Shown here piece by piece: positions 6,837-12,905 of a stretch of 15,993 bases of DNA (position 1 is its first letter; each line of letters begins with the position of its first letter). A model generated the notes under the pieces. The model made no database searches, had not been told where the DNA came from, and was given only the letters and a program-made list of their open reading frames with translations. Origin of the DNA: Microcaldota archaeon (GTDB lineage: Archaea; Micrarchaeota; Micrarchaeia; Anstonellales; Bilamarchaeaceae); NCBI GenBank assembly GCA_013331535.1, contig DUGF01000056.1:1-15993 (forward strand). The letters run 5' to 3'. A program made the position numbers and the translations under genes.

Positions 6837-7631
6837 ATGGGCATAGGTGGTATTTTGTCTTCAAAACATAACAAGTCAGTTAAATCCTTCAAAAAAGGCG
6901 TTAAACGAGGTCAAACCCAGAGTCAAACCAAGGGTAAGAAAAAGAACGCTACCCCCAATATAAAGAATGCCAATCCCCATATAAAGAAAAAGTACCCTCA
7001 TCCTCCAAAGCCCGGCCTAAAAGCCGTAAATGTAAAAAAACAAAAAATGAGTGCCCGGGACCTTAGGAAAAAGGCAGCTCTCGAAGCTGAAACTCTACGC
7101 CTGGCTGAACAAAAACTCATTGACGCAGAACTGGAAAAAACCCGGCTCGTGCAGCTTTCATCCCTATTAACAAGTGCATATGCGCGCCAATTGATAATTG
7201 ATCTGGCTGGAGAGAATTCTCTGGAAATGGTTCGTCATTTCAGGGGTGGAATGAGTGACGAGGAAATATCCCGTGATCTCAAATTGAAAATAAGCGACGT
7301 GAGCGCGGCTCTGAATCGGTTGCATAATGAAGGAATCGTGTTCTATTGCAGGGAAAAAGACAACGAAACTGGCTGGTATTCTTATACCTGGCGTTTGAAT
7401 CAGGAACGTCTTGAAAAATGGGTAAACACAAAAATGCTCGAATGCCGTGTCAAAGTTGGTCAGGAAGGCATTGACGAATATTTTTGCGATTCCTGTGGAA
7501 TTGCAAGCATTGTTGGTTTTGAGGTTGCATCCGAACGTTCTTTCAAATGCGTTCAATGCAGTGGAAAATTGGACTTTTTAGATGAAGATGCAAAAGAGGA
7601 CCTATTCTCGGTTAATAAACGAAGGTTGTAG
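6837..7631 (+). CDS. tfe: Transcription initiation factor TFE alpha with basic N-terminal extension
   Basis: TFE assists promoter opening by archaeal RNA polymerase with TBP and TFB. The conserved part runs from about residue 110: a winged helix (SDEEISRDLKLKISDVSAALNRLHNEGIVFYCREKD, then WYSYTWRLN) and a zinc ribbon with Cys217, Cys220, Cys238 and Cys241, closing with an acidic segment (LDFLDEDAKEDLF). Family members are usually about 170-200 residues; this one has 264 because of about 70 Lys/Gln/Asn/Pro-rich residues (KKGVKRGQTQSQTKGKKKN...) and then a charged helix (71-108). The extension could bind nucleic acid. ATG 71 would give a conventional-length protein, but the TATA box at 6792-6801 fits the start at 6837. 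It overlaps the Nudix gene by one base. Confidence 0.9.
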   Translation: MGIGGILSSKHNKSVKSFKKGVKRGQTQSQTKGKKKNATPNIKNANPHIKKKYPHPPKPGLKAVNVKKQKMSARDLRKKAALEAETLRLAEQKLIDAELEKTRLVQLSSLLTSAYARQLIIDLAGENSLEMVRHFRGGMSDEEISRDLKLKISDVSAALNRLHNEGIVFYCREKDNETGWYSYTWRLNQERLEKWVNTKMLECRVKVGQEGIDEYFCDSCGIASIVGFEVASERSFKCVQCSGKLDFLDEDAKEDLFSVNKRRL

Positions 7632-8035
7632 TGATTTTTTTGGCACAGATTCAGGAATTGAATGTTTACATGATTCCGGAATTCGAAGGCAAATTACTAG
7701 TTCTCAAGCGCAAGAATGGGCTATGGGAATTCCCAGGCGGAGGGGTAGACTGGGGAGAAAAGCCAGAGCAGTCCGCAAGTCGTGAACTTCGGGAGGAAAC
7801 CGGCCTATCCGCGATAGAGCCAAAGTTTATTTGTGTTTCATCCGCAACATACAAAACCCCTGGCGGGGATGGCAAACATTCTGTTTATCTTGTTTACAAA
7901 TGCACGGTGAGCGGTTCAAACGTCATTCTGTGCGAGGAGCACGATGAATTCAGGTGGATGTTCCCACGGGAGATAAAGTACCTAAAACTCGGTTTGAATG
8001 CTGAAGAAGCGATGGAACTTCTGGAAGAAAAATGA
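7631..8035 (+). CDS. Nudix hydrolase
   Basis: A 134-residue Nudix-fold protein that would hydrolyse a nucleoside diphosphate linked to another moiety. The Nudix box is complete: G37-x5-E43-x7-R51-E52-L53-x-E55-E56-x-G58-L59, the metal-binding catalytic helix. Strands before it (ELNVYMIPEFEGKLLVLKR, GLWEFPGGGV) and after it are as in MutT-type enzymes. Substrate cannot be predicted. The proposed start is the GTG at 7631 overlapping the tfe stop (TAGTG), implying coupled translation; TTG at 7640 and ATG at 7670 are alternatives, but the latter would lose part of the first strand. The densely paired element follows directly. Confidence 0.92.
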   Translation: MIFLAQIQELNVYMIPEFEGKLLVLKRKNGLWEFPGGGVDWGEKPEQSASRELREETGLSAIEPKFICVSSATYKTPGGDGKHSVYLVYKCTVSGSNVILCEEHDEFRWMFPREIKYLKLGLNAEEAMELLEEK

Positions 8036-8045
8036 TTTGAAAAAT

Positions 8046-8279
8046 GCCAACCCTGCAAACTCCTTCCTTTAGGTTGGAGCAAAGGGCGTTTTTCAAATAT
8101 TTGACCGCCCGATTGAACGGCGATCCGTTCAATGGGCATCATGAACGTATCGACGTTCATGCATGTCGGCCTACAAACCACGAGTCGCCAGCAGGCGACC
8201 AAAATGCCGAAGGCATTTTGCCTTTAGGTCGTGGTGGCCGACTGGTCAAATGATAGATATCATCTATCGCGACCTAAAG
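8046..8279. other. Compact multi-hairpin element (candidate structured RNA or palindromic mobile element)
   Basis: Stems read directly: CCAACC 8047-8052 with GGTTGG 8072-8077; P1 ATTTGACC 8099-8106 with GGTCAAAT 8244-8251; hairpin A GCCC+ATTGAACGG (8107-8120, one bulged G) with CCGTTCAAT+GGGC (8125-8137), loop CGAT; hairpin B CATGAACGT 8140-8148 with ACGTTCATG 8153-8161, loop ATCG; stem C GTCGGCC 8165-8171 with GGCCGAC 8236-8242, continuing as ACCACGA 8177-8183 with TCGTGGT 8229-8235; inside it hairpin D GTCGCC 8184-8189 with GGCGAC 8194-8199, loop AGCA, and hairpin E CAAAATGCC 8200-8208 with GGCATTTTG 8212-8220, loop GAA. A last hairpin is GATAGAT 8252-8258 with ATCTATC 8262-8268. From 8099 to 8251 about 118 of 153 bases pair, almost without mismatch. 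CTTTAGGT 8067-8074 and ACCTAAAG 8272-8279 form inverted ends. Strand unknown; no matching RNA family recognised. Confidence 0.75.
8067..8279. repeat. Three copies of CTTTAGGT (two direct, one inverted)
   Basis: CTTTAGGT occurs at 8067-8074 and 8222-8229, and its complement ACCTAAAG at 8272-8279. The outer pair could bracket the whole element as short terminal inverted repeats. The middle copy extends to a ten-base complement (CTTTAGGTCG 8222-8231 with CGACCTAAAG 8270-8279) that would compete with stem C. Confidence 0.6.
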
Positions 8280-8829
8280 ATAATCTTACTTCCAGCAACC
8301 GGCTTTCTGTTTGGTCAATGCGCGTATTCCAGCTATCTAGACTCCTTCCAGCTTCATAGCGAATACGTTCACTGACTTTATGAGGACAACTATGATTACC
8401 ACCTATTCTACTTGCATACACGTTCCATGTATTCATATCCTTCATTCTATCATCCAATTGAACTGGAATAATTGTTTCCACATCTACGTAAAGACAATCC
8501 CTCGGACTGTCATCTAAGCGATGTTCTATCAATAAATTTGCGGCTTGGAGCATAAAACCGCTTCTAGAAGTGAGTGTATCTGCAATTGCGGTTAGTTCAT
8601 CCTTTGAGCTAAATTCCCCGCTGCCGGTTATTTCCAAGCGACGAATCTGCTCGCGCAGCTTTTCAGGGGGAAGTCGCCCACAATCTATCTCTATCGCACG
8701 TCTTATTAATTCCCCAGCAGTTTGGTGTTCAATTCTTCCACTGGTGATTAAAGGTTCTTTTGCACAAAATAGTCTCATTCTGCCGACAGTATCTACGTGT
8801 CGTTCAACAGTTATATTCACGTATGCCAT
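8260..8829 (-). CDS. Orphan protein of unknown function
   Basis: A 189-residue product starting at the ATG at 8829; TTTATAAA (8859-8852) is centred 26 bp upstream, as for a leaderless archaeal mRNA, so the TTG at 8847 is rejected. It is soluble and probably mostly helical, with charged segments (LPPEKLREQIRRLEIT, DELTAIADTLTSRSG), a strand-like DCLYVDVETIIPVQL, and HSCPHKVSERIRYEAGRSLDSW near the end. No catalytic or zinc motif is certain; only three Cys. The last codons (GRDR-stop) lie in the outer arm of the multi-hairpin element, so element and gene 3' end have become joined. It lies between two unrelated transcription units. No family recognised. Confidence 0.68.
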   Translation of the reverse strand: MAYVNITVERHVDTVGRMRLFCAKEPLITSGRIEHQTAGELIRRAIEIDCGRLPPEKLREQIRRLEITGSGEFSSKDELTAIADTLTSRSGFMLQAANLLIEHRLDDSPRDCLYVDVETIIPVQLDDRMKDMNTWNVYASRIGGNHSCPHKVSERIRYEAGRSLDSWNTRIDQTESRLLEVRLSLGRDR

Positions 8830-8851
8830 GTTATTACTGTGTGTCAAACAA

Positions 8852-8859
8852 TTTATAAA
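8852..8859 (-). promoter_or_regulatory. TATA box for leaderless 189-residue gene
   Basis: TTTATAAA centred 26 bp upstream of the ATG at 8829, placing the transcription start at or next to the A of the start codon. Confidence 0.65.
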
Positions 8860-8864
8860 CCCAT

Positions 8865-8909
8865 CTATTCACTCTTTCTACCCCTCATCTCAAGAATCAT
8901 CTTCTCAAA
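8865..8909 (-). pseudogene. Duplicated C-terminal tail remnant of the 868-residue protein family
   Basis: The minus-strand frame reads FEKMILEMRG followed by RKSE-stop. The 868-residue protein ends FERMVLEMKG-stop, so ten residues match in every position except conservative K/R and I/V changes. At DNA level 23 of 30 bases agree by my count. No start codon exists; the frame is closed just upstream by TGA. The remnant lies about 100 bp past the end of the intact gene on the same strand. Seen: the match. Inferred: remnant of a tandem paralogue or a duplication made when the 189-residue gene segment was inserted. Confidence 0.55.
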
Positions 8910-8984
8910 GAGCCCTTCAGGGGGAGCGTCCCCTAACGGTCTTCATCCCATTCAACCCCCCATAATTGGTTACGTATTTTGGTT

Positions 8985-11591
8985 TTATCCTTTCATTTCA
9001 AGAACCATCCTCTCGAATTCGTCTATTGTCAGAAGAAGAACGGATTTTGCATCAACTTCAAGCTTTAGGGTTATTGGTCCTGCGGATGAAGAGGACAGAA
9101 TATCCTGGAACTCGCGTTTGCCGTCTTCGTTTTTGAATATTACCATGGAGATTCCCTTCTGCGCTGTTTTCAGAGCATTGCTTATAAGAGATTCCATTCT
9201 TTTTTCGTCCCCATCTTTATCAAAAATATGAACGCGCATTTCCTGTCCGATCATATCCATTTTTGTATCGCATTCTGTTTCTTCTCCAAATTGTGTGAAT
9301 GGGATAGCATTATTCACGAAGATGTCTCTTAGTTTTCTGAAAATGCAAAGATACCCTGAACTTCTCTTACTTTCTTCTTCCCATACTGAGGGACAATAAT
9401 AGCCTATTGATTCCCTGACCACGTCTTTTTTCACCAGATTGCCGAGTATATACTCTACGTTGTAATCGGATATATACACGGTTCGTCCTTCTTTCATAAT
9501 TTTTCTGAATCCGTTCTTTACTTCGGTAGTGTTGAGTGGGGTATACTTCCACCTATAATCTGTATTGACCTGGCTGAAAATAGAAATAAATTCAGGTGTT
9601 GTTATTGAAATCTTTGTTTTGGTTATTGGCGGGAAATCCGGGACATCCAGTTGGTACATCACTTCTTCTTTTCTTGCAAAATATACTCCTACCCCAAGGA
9701 TAAGAATACTCATTACTCCTATTACGATGAAAACCGGGTCCTCGAAAATAGTAGCAGCCCTGGCATATGAAACCGGAACGTCCTTTTCTATTTCGCCCAT
9801 TTTGAATTTGAAGGTATAATCCCCGAATGGTAATTTATCCGAGCCAGGCACACTTTTGCTTACATCTACTGATATTTGGGATACGTCGCTGAATTCGTAT
9901 TTTCCGTAACTATCTCCCTTCTTTGATTTTACTGTGACTTCAACATTTCTTATGACTACCGGGGTTCCTTCCTTTTCAAATGCGAATCGTATTATCTGTC
10001 GTTCCTCTTTATCATAGAGTTTTTTAACATCTACAAAAACCACATGAAGGAATGTTTGGGCATATCTATTCCCCGCCTCATCTTCTATACTTGCAATATA
10101 ATCCCCACTATCCAGGTTTATCGGAAGATAATCTGTTAGTTCGGTCTGAATGTTTATTGGCACTGTTTTGAGCAGTTTTCTCTCTCCAACCAGCTCACCA
10201 TTTTTTGTTATAGCTACGTAAAGGTACTTTTCTACACCTGTTTTTTCATTTAGGGTTAGTATTATCGGAACTTCTTCATTTGTTATTTCAGTTGGTGCTA
10301 CTGTGAACCCGCCGCTGATATACCATGAACCAGCCGCTTCCTTCTTTATTTCTGCTATCCTTAGTTCTCCAACGTCGTCTCCATTTACATCCTTCCCGGT
10401 AAGGTCTATCTTTACGTATCTTGTTTTCCCCTTGAAAATATTTGTGAAGAAATCCTCGATGTGGGTTTCATTGTCAAGGGATTTTTTGTTATATGTTATT
10501 CCCTCTGGGTTATCTGGGGTTGCCCATGCAGTTTGAATAAGCAGTTTCGCAACATCCTTTGCAGCAGCTTCCGGATCTCGTTTCCATCCCCCATCAAGCG
10601 TTTGCGGGATAAAAATCAACATTCCATTTTTTCTTCGGATAGCACTTACCGAACCATATATTATAGAATTGGAGTCTCCAGACGTTCCTTTTGCAACATA
10701 CAACGGCTGGTAAAGGTTTAGTCCATTTGTGAGTAAATCTTCTTTTTCATCAAACGAAACGCCAGCATTCTTTAAGGCATTTTCCGGAGTTGAAACCAAT
10801 AGCCCATTTTTCAGGATCATCTTGTCAAACTGAAGGCCAAGATACACTATGTTCACTCCTTTTTCTGTCAGTTTGTTCATGTCGATTGAGCTTTCAATTC
10901 CAAATAATTCCTGTGGCATCCTTCCATGTGGTATCAATAGAAACGCGCCTTTCGGAATTGTTTCAAGTTGTTCAAGGTCAAGTTCGTTTACGCTTATTCT
11001 TTTCTTTGCCATTTCCTTTTTCAATATCGCTCTGAAATCCGCATATTTTGTCGTCTGAGCTTTATCCATCGGACTGGATAGAATAAATACCTCCGAAGGA
11101 ATTCCCATCTCATAAGTCTTGAAGTTCATGGTGAAATTTTGAACACCATCTGTGTTGTATCGCAGTCTGATATACCCTATACTCGTATTATCTTTTTTGT
11201 CTCCCGCAGTGATTACTCCACCATCCTCTATTGTAGTGTTGAGTTGAGGCGACAGCACGAGTCTTGAAGTGAAATACATCTGCCCTGCCTTTGCGCTCTG
11301 GGCATAAAAATATAATCCTCCGACGAGAAGTAGCATAAGTACCATAGCAATAGTTGCCGCCATTATCCAGGTGTTTTTCTTTGGTTCTACTCCATCAGAA
11401 GGCCTGCCTATTGTCTGACTTTTGGATGCAGCAACTTTATCGAGAGGTTTTGAGAATATTTTTGAAATCTGCTTGCGAATCTGTTCTATCGGGCTTTTTT
11501 GTTTAACCCTGAATCTGGAGATATGCTGGTATCTTTTTCTTACCTCGAAACGGTAAATTTTTTTTATAATTTTTATCTTTTTAAGTTCCAT
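8985..11591 (-). CDS. Large two-TM membrane protein of the VirB4-like operon
   Basis: An 868-residue protein, last gene of the operon. Residues 1-74 are a basic, probably cytosolic segment. TM1 is about 75-97 (WIMAATIAMVLMLLLVGGLYFYA). Residues about 98-615 would face outside: strand-rich, with a segment (GAFLLIPHGRMPQELFG...KGVNIVYLGLQFD) resembling a Rossmann/amidotransferase-like fold, then beta-sandwich-like stretches (YVAITKNGELVGERKLLKTVPI, SGDYIASIEDEAGNRYA). TM2 is about 616-639 (FIVIGVMSILILGVGVYFA). The C-terminal ~229 residues are cytosolic and contain a winged-helix-like stretch (YISDYNVEYILGNLVKKDVV) and an alpha/beta domain (MRVHIFDKDGDEKRMESLISNALKTAQKGISMVIFKNEDG). Function not known; the topology suits an envelope-spanning scaffold or receptor coupled to the ATPase. 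It begins 60 bp after the preceding gene. Confidence 0.85.
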   Translation of the reverse strand: MELKKIKIIKKIYRFEVRKRYQHISRFRVKQKSPIEQIRKQISKIFSKPLDKVAASKSQTIGRPSDGVEPKKNTWIMAATIAMVLMLLLVGGLYFYAQSAKAGQMYFTSRLVLSPQLNTTIEDGGVITAGDKKDNTSIGYIRLRYNTDGVQNFTMNFKTYEMGIPSEVFILSSPMDKAQTTKYADFRAILKKEMAKKRISVNELDLEQLETIPKGAFLLIPHGRMPQELFGIESSIDMNKLTEKGVNIVYLGLQFDKMILKNGLLVSTPENALKNAGVSFDEKEDLLTNGLNLYQPLYVAKGTSGDSNSIIYGSVSAIRRKNGMLIFIPQTLDGGWKRDPEAAAKDVAKLLIQTAWATPDNPEGITYNKKSLDNETHIEDFFTNIFKGKTRYVKIDLTGKDVNGDDVGELRIAEIKKEAAGSWYISGGFTVAPTEITNEEVPIILTLNEKTGVEKYLYVAITKNGELVGERKLLKTVPINIQTELTDYLPINLDSGDYIASIEDEAGNRYAQTFLHVVFVDVKKLYDKEERQIIRFAFEKEGTPVVIRNVEVTVKSKKGDSYGKYEFSDVSQISVDVSKSVPGSDKLPFGDYTFKFKMGEIEKDVPVSYARAATIFEDPVFIVIGVMSILILGVGVYFARKEEVMYQLDVPDFPPITKTKISITTPEFISIFSQVNTDYRWKYTPLNTTEVKNGFRKIMKEGRTVYISDYNVEYILGNLVKKDVVRESIGYYCPSVWEEESKRSSGYLCIFRKLRDIFVNNAIPFTQFGEETECDTKMDMIGQEMRVHIFDKDGDEKRMESLISNALKTAQKGISMVIFKNEDGKREFQDILSSSSAGPITLKLEVDAKSVLLLTIDEFERMVLEMKG

Positions 11592-11651
11592 ATACTGGCC
11601 GCACCGCCATATTCTTGTTTCGCGTTTTGAGTTATGCGTTTTGTCCTGAAC

Positions 11652-12449
11652 TTATTGTACGGATTCAATATACCCTTCAGTTACGAGCTGGTTAAGCACT
11701 TCTTCAACACGAACCTCGTTAACATTGTTTACCTTAGAAAATTCCACTATGTTTATTTCTCCGTTGTGCTCAACAATCCATTCCTGTACCTTTGCCCGCA
11801 GTACGTCATCTGTAAGGTTTTCGAGTTTTCCAAGTCTTAGCATAAGTTCATCGTTTCTTCCCTTAACATCATAATTTTCCCTTCGCAATGCGTTGTTATC
11901 ATCTTCAAGACGTTTTAATTTTCTTTTAACGTCGTCAAGTTCTTTTTTCATGGTATCATATTCTGTATAAAGTTTTGAATATTCCGTGCCGACCGAGTCT
12001 GTTGCATCCTTCACAACATTTTCCATTATCTGCAGGATTACCTTTGTGTCAATCGTATAATGTGTACTAAGAAGAGTTACCAGATTCATAAAATATCTGA
12101 CCATATCCAGGCGTCTCTTTTTTGGGGATATGCCACTTGGTATAGTGTATTCAAGTTCTATCGAATCATCTGTTAACCTGAGAATCGAAAAGAGATATGG
12201 GATACGATTTATGTCCCTGCTTTCAACGTATGCTGCACTCGCACCATCTTTTTCCTGCGCAACTTCCAGGAAAGATATTGAACGCAATGCTGTTGAAACA
12301 TCCTTTATGCTGGTTTTAAGTTTTGCGGATATTTTAAATCCATCAACCAGCGGTGTTCTCGAAGATGATGTTCCTGGTTGTCCTGTTTTTGCACTCTGCT
12401 GCGCTGATGCAGTGGCACCTTTTTGTTGTGGTGTTGGGATTAACGGCAT
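11652..12449 (-). CDS. Coiled-coil protein with C-terminal winged helix
   Basis: A 265-residue soluble protein. Residues 1-33 are low-complexity (Q, S, T, P, A). Residues about 34-150 form an alpha/beta domain (FKISAKLKTSIKDVSTALRSISFLEV, SILRLTDDSIELEYTIP). Residues about 152-215 form a coiled coil with heptad-like spacing (YDTMKKELDDVKRKLKRLEDDNNALRREN...). Residues about 218-265 look like a winged helix (LRAKVQEWIVEHNGEINIVEFSKVNNVNEVRVEEVLNQLVTEGYIESV). The Shine-Dalgarno GAGGTGA (12460-12454) contains the stop codon of the upstream gene, so the two are tightly coupled. It could link the membrane complex to a cytosolic partner or substrate; that is inference. No named family. Confidence 0.83.
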   Translation of the reverse strand: MPLIPTPQQKGATASAQQSAKTGQPGTSSSRTPLVDGFKISAKLKTSIKDVSTALRSISFLEVAQEKDGASAAYVESRDINRIPYLFSILRLTDDSIELEYTIPSGISPKKRRLDMVRYFMNLVTLLSTHYTIDTKVILQIMENVVKDATDSVGTEYSKLYTEYDTMKKELDDVKRKLKRLEDDNNALRRENYDVKGRNDELMLRLGKLENLTDDVLRAKVQEWIVEHNGEINIVEFSKVNNVNEVRVEEVLNQLVTEGYIESVQ

Positions 12450-12453
12450 ATTT

Positions 12454-12849
12454 TCACCTCTTCTTTATTTTCTCTTCCTTACGAACCTCAGAACCGATAA
12501 CCTCGATCGAAGGAGAATACCTAAATATTAACGTGAAGAGAACGATTATCGCTATAAATATTATTGAAACTATGATAGTTCGGAAGTCAAATCTTCCAAG
12601 AAAGACTGGCAACACTACCAACACCAGCACTACGAACATTATTACAATCCCAGATATCATTGCTGCTTTTTCGAACTTCTTGCGTTTTTCCACCTGATCT
12701 TTCACATGCTCCCCGCATAGAGAAACATTGTTGTTTAGTGGCTTGTTGAGAAGTTTCTTTATTCTTCTGGCAGCATCCACAACAAAATCATTTTTTACTC
12801 TTATACCTTTTATCCCGTTAGTTCCATTGCAAATCGCGCAGTTAGCCAT
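12454..12849 (-). CDS. Small Zn-finger, two-TM membrane protein
   Basis: A 131-residue product starting MANCAICNG. The start at 12849 is set by GGTGA (12861-12857) seven bases upstream; a GTG five codons earlier overlaps that site. A CxxC (Cys4, Cys7) and a later CGEH (Cys45, His48) could bind one zinc. Two TM helices follow at about 62-84 and 90-110, joined by a short turn, so both termini should be cytosolic; the tail is basic (EVRKEEKIKKR). Two TM helices in a small protein of a VirB4-type locus recall CedA1 or PrgI/VirB3 partners, but no sequence match is claimed. Confidence 0.82.
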   Translation of the reverse strand: MANCAICNGTNGIKGIRVKNDFVVDAARRIKKLLNKPLNNNVSLCGEHVKDQVEKRKKFEKAAMISGIVIMFVVLVLVVLPVFLGRFDFRTIIVSIIFIAIIVLFTLIFRYSPSIEVIGSEVRKEEKIKKR

Positions 12850-12905
12850 GCACTCATCACCCACAACCGTAATAACTCTTAACTCTTCTAATCCTATACA
12901 TCTAG

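Noticed and set aside
8046..8279. CRISPR array or integron attC interpretation of the hairpins
   Set aside because: There are no regularly spaced identical repeats with unique spacers, no cas genes and no integrase in the window.
8044..8375. Plus-strand ORFs across the hairpin element
   Set aside because: They translate palindromic stems, have no ribosome site or TATA box and no protein-like pattern.
8570..9231. Plus-strand ORFs opposite the 189-residue gene and the 868-residue gene
   Set aside because: Antisense shadows of better supported minus-strand genes; Ser-rich, lacking start signals.
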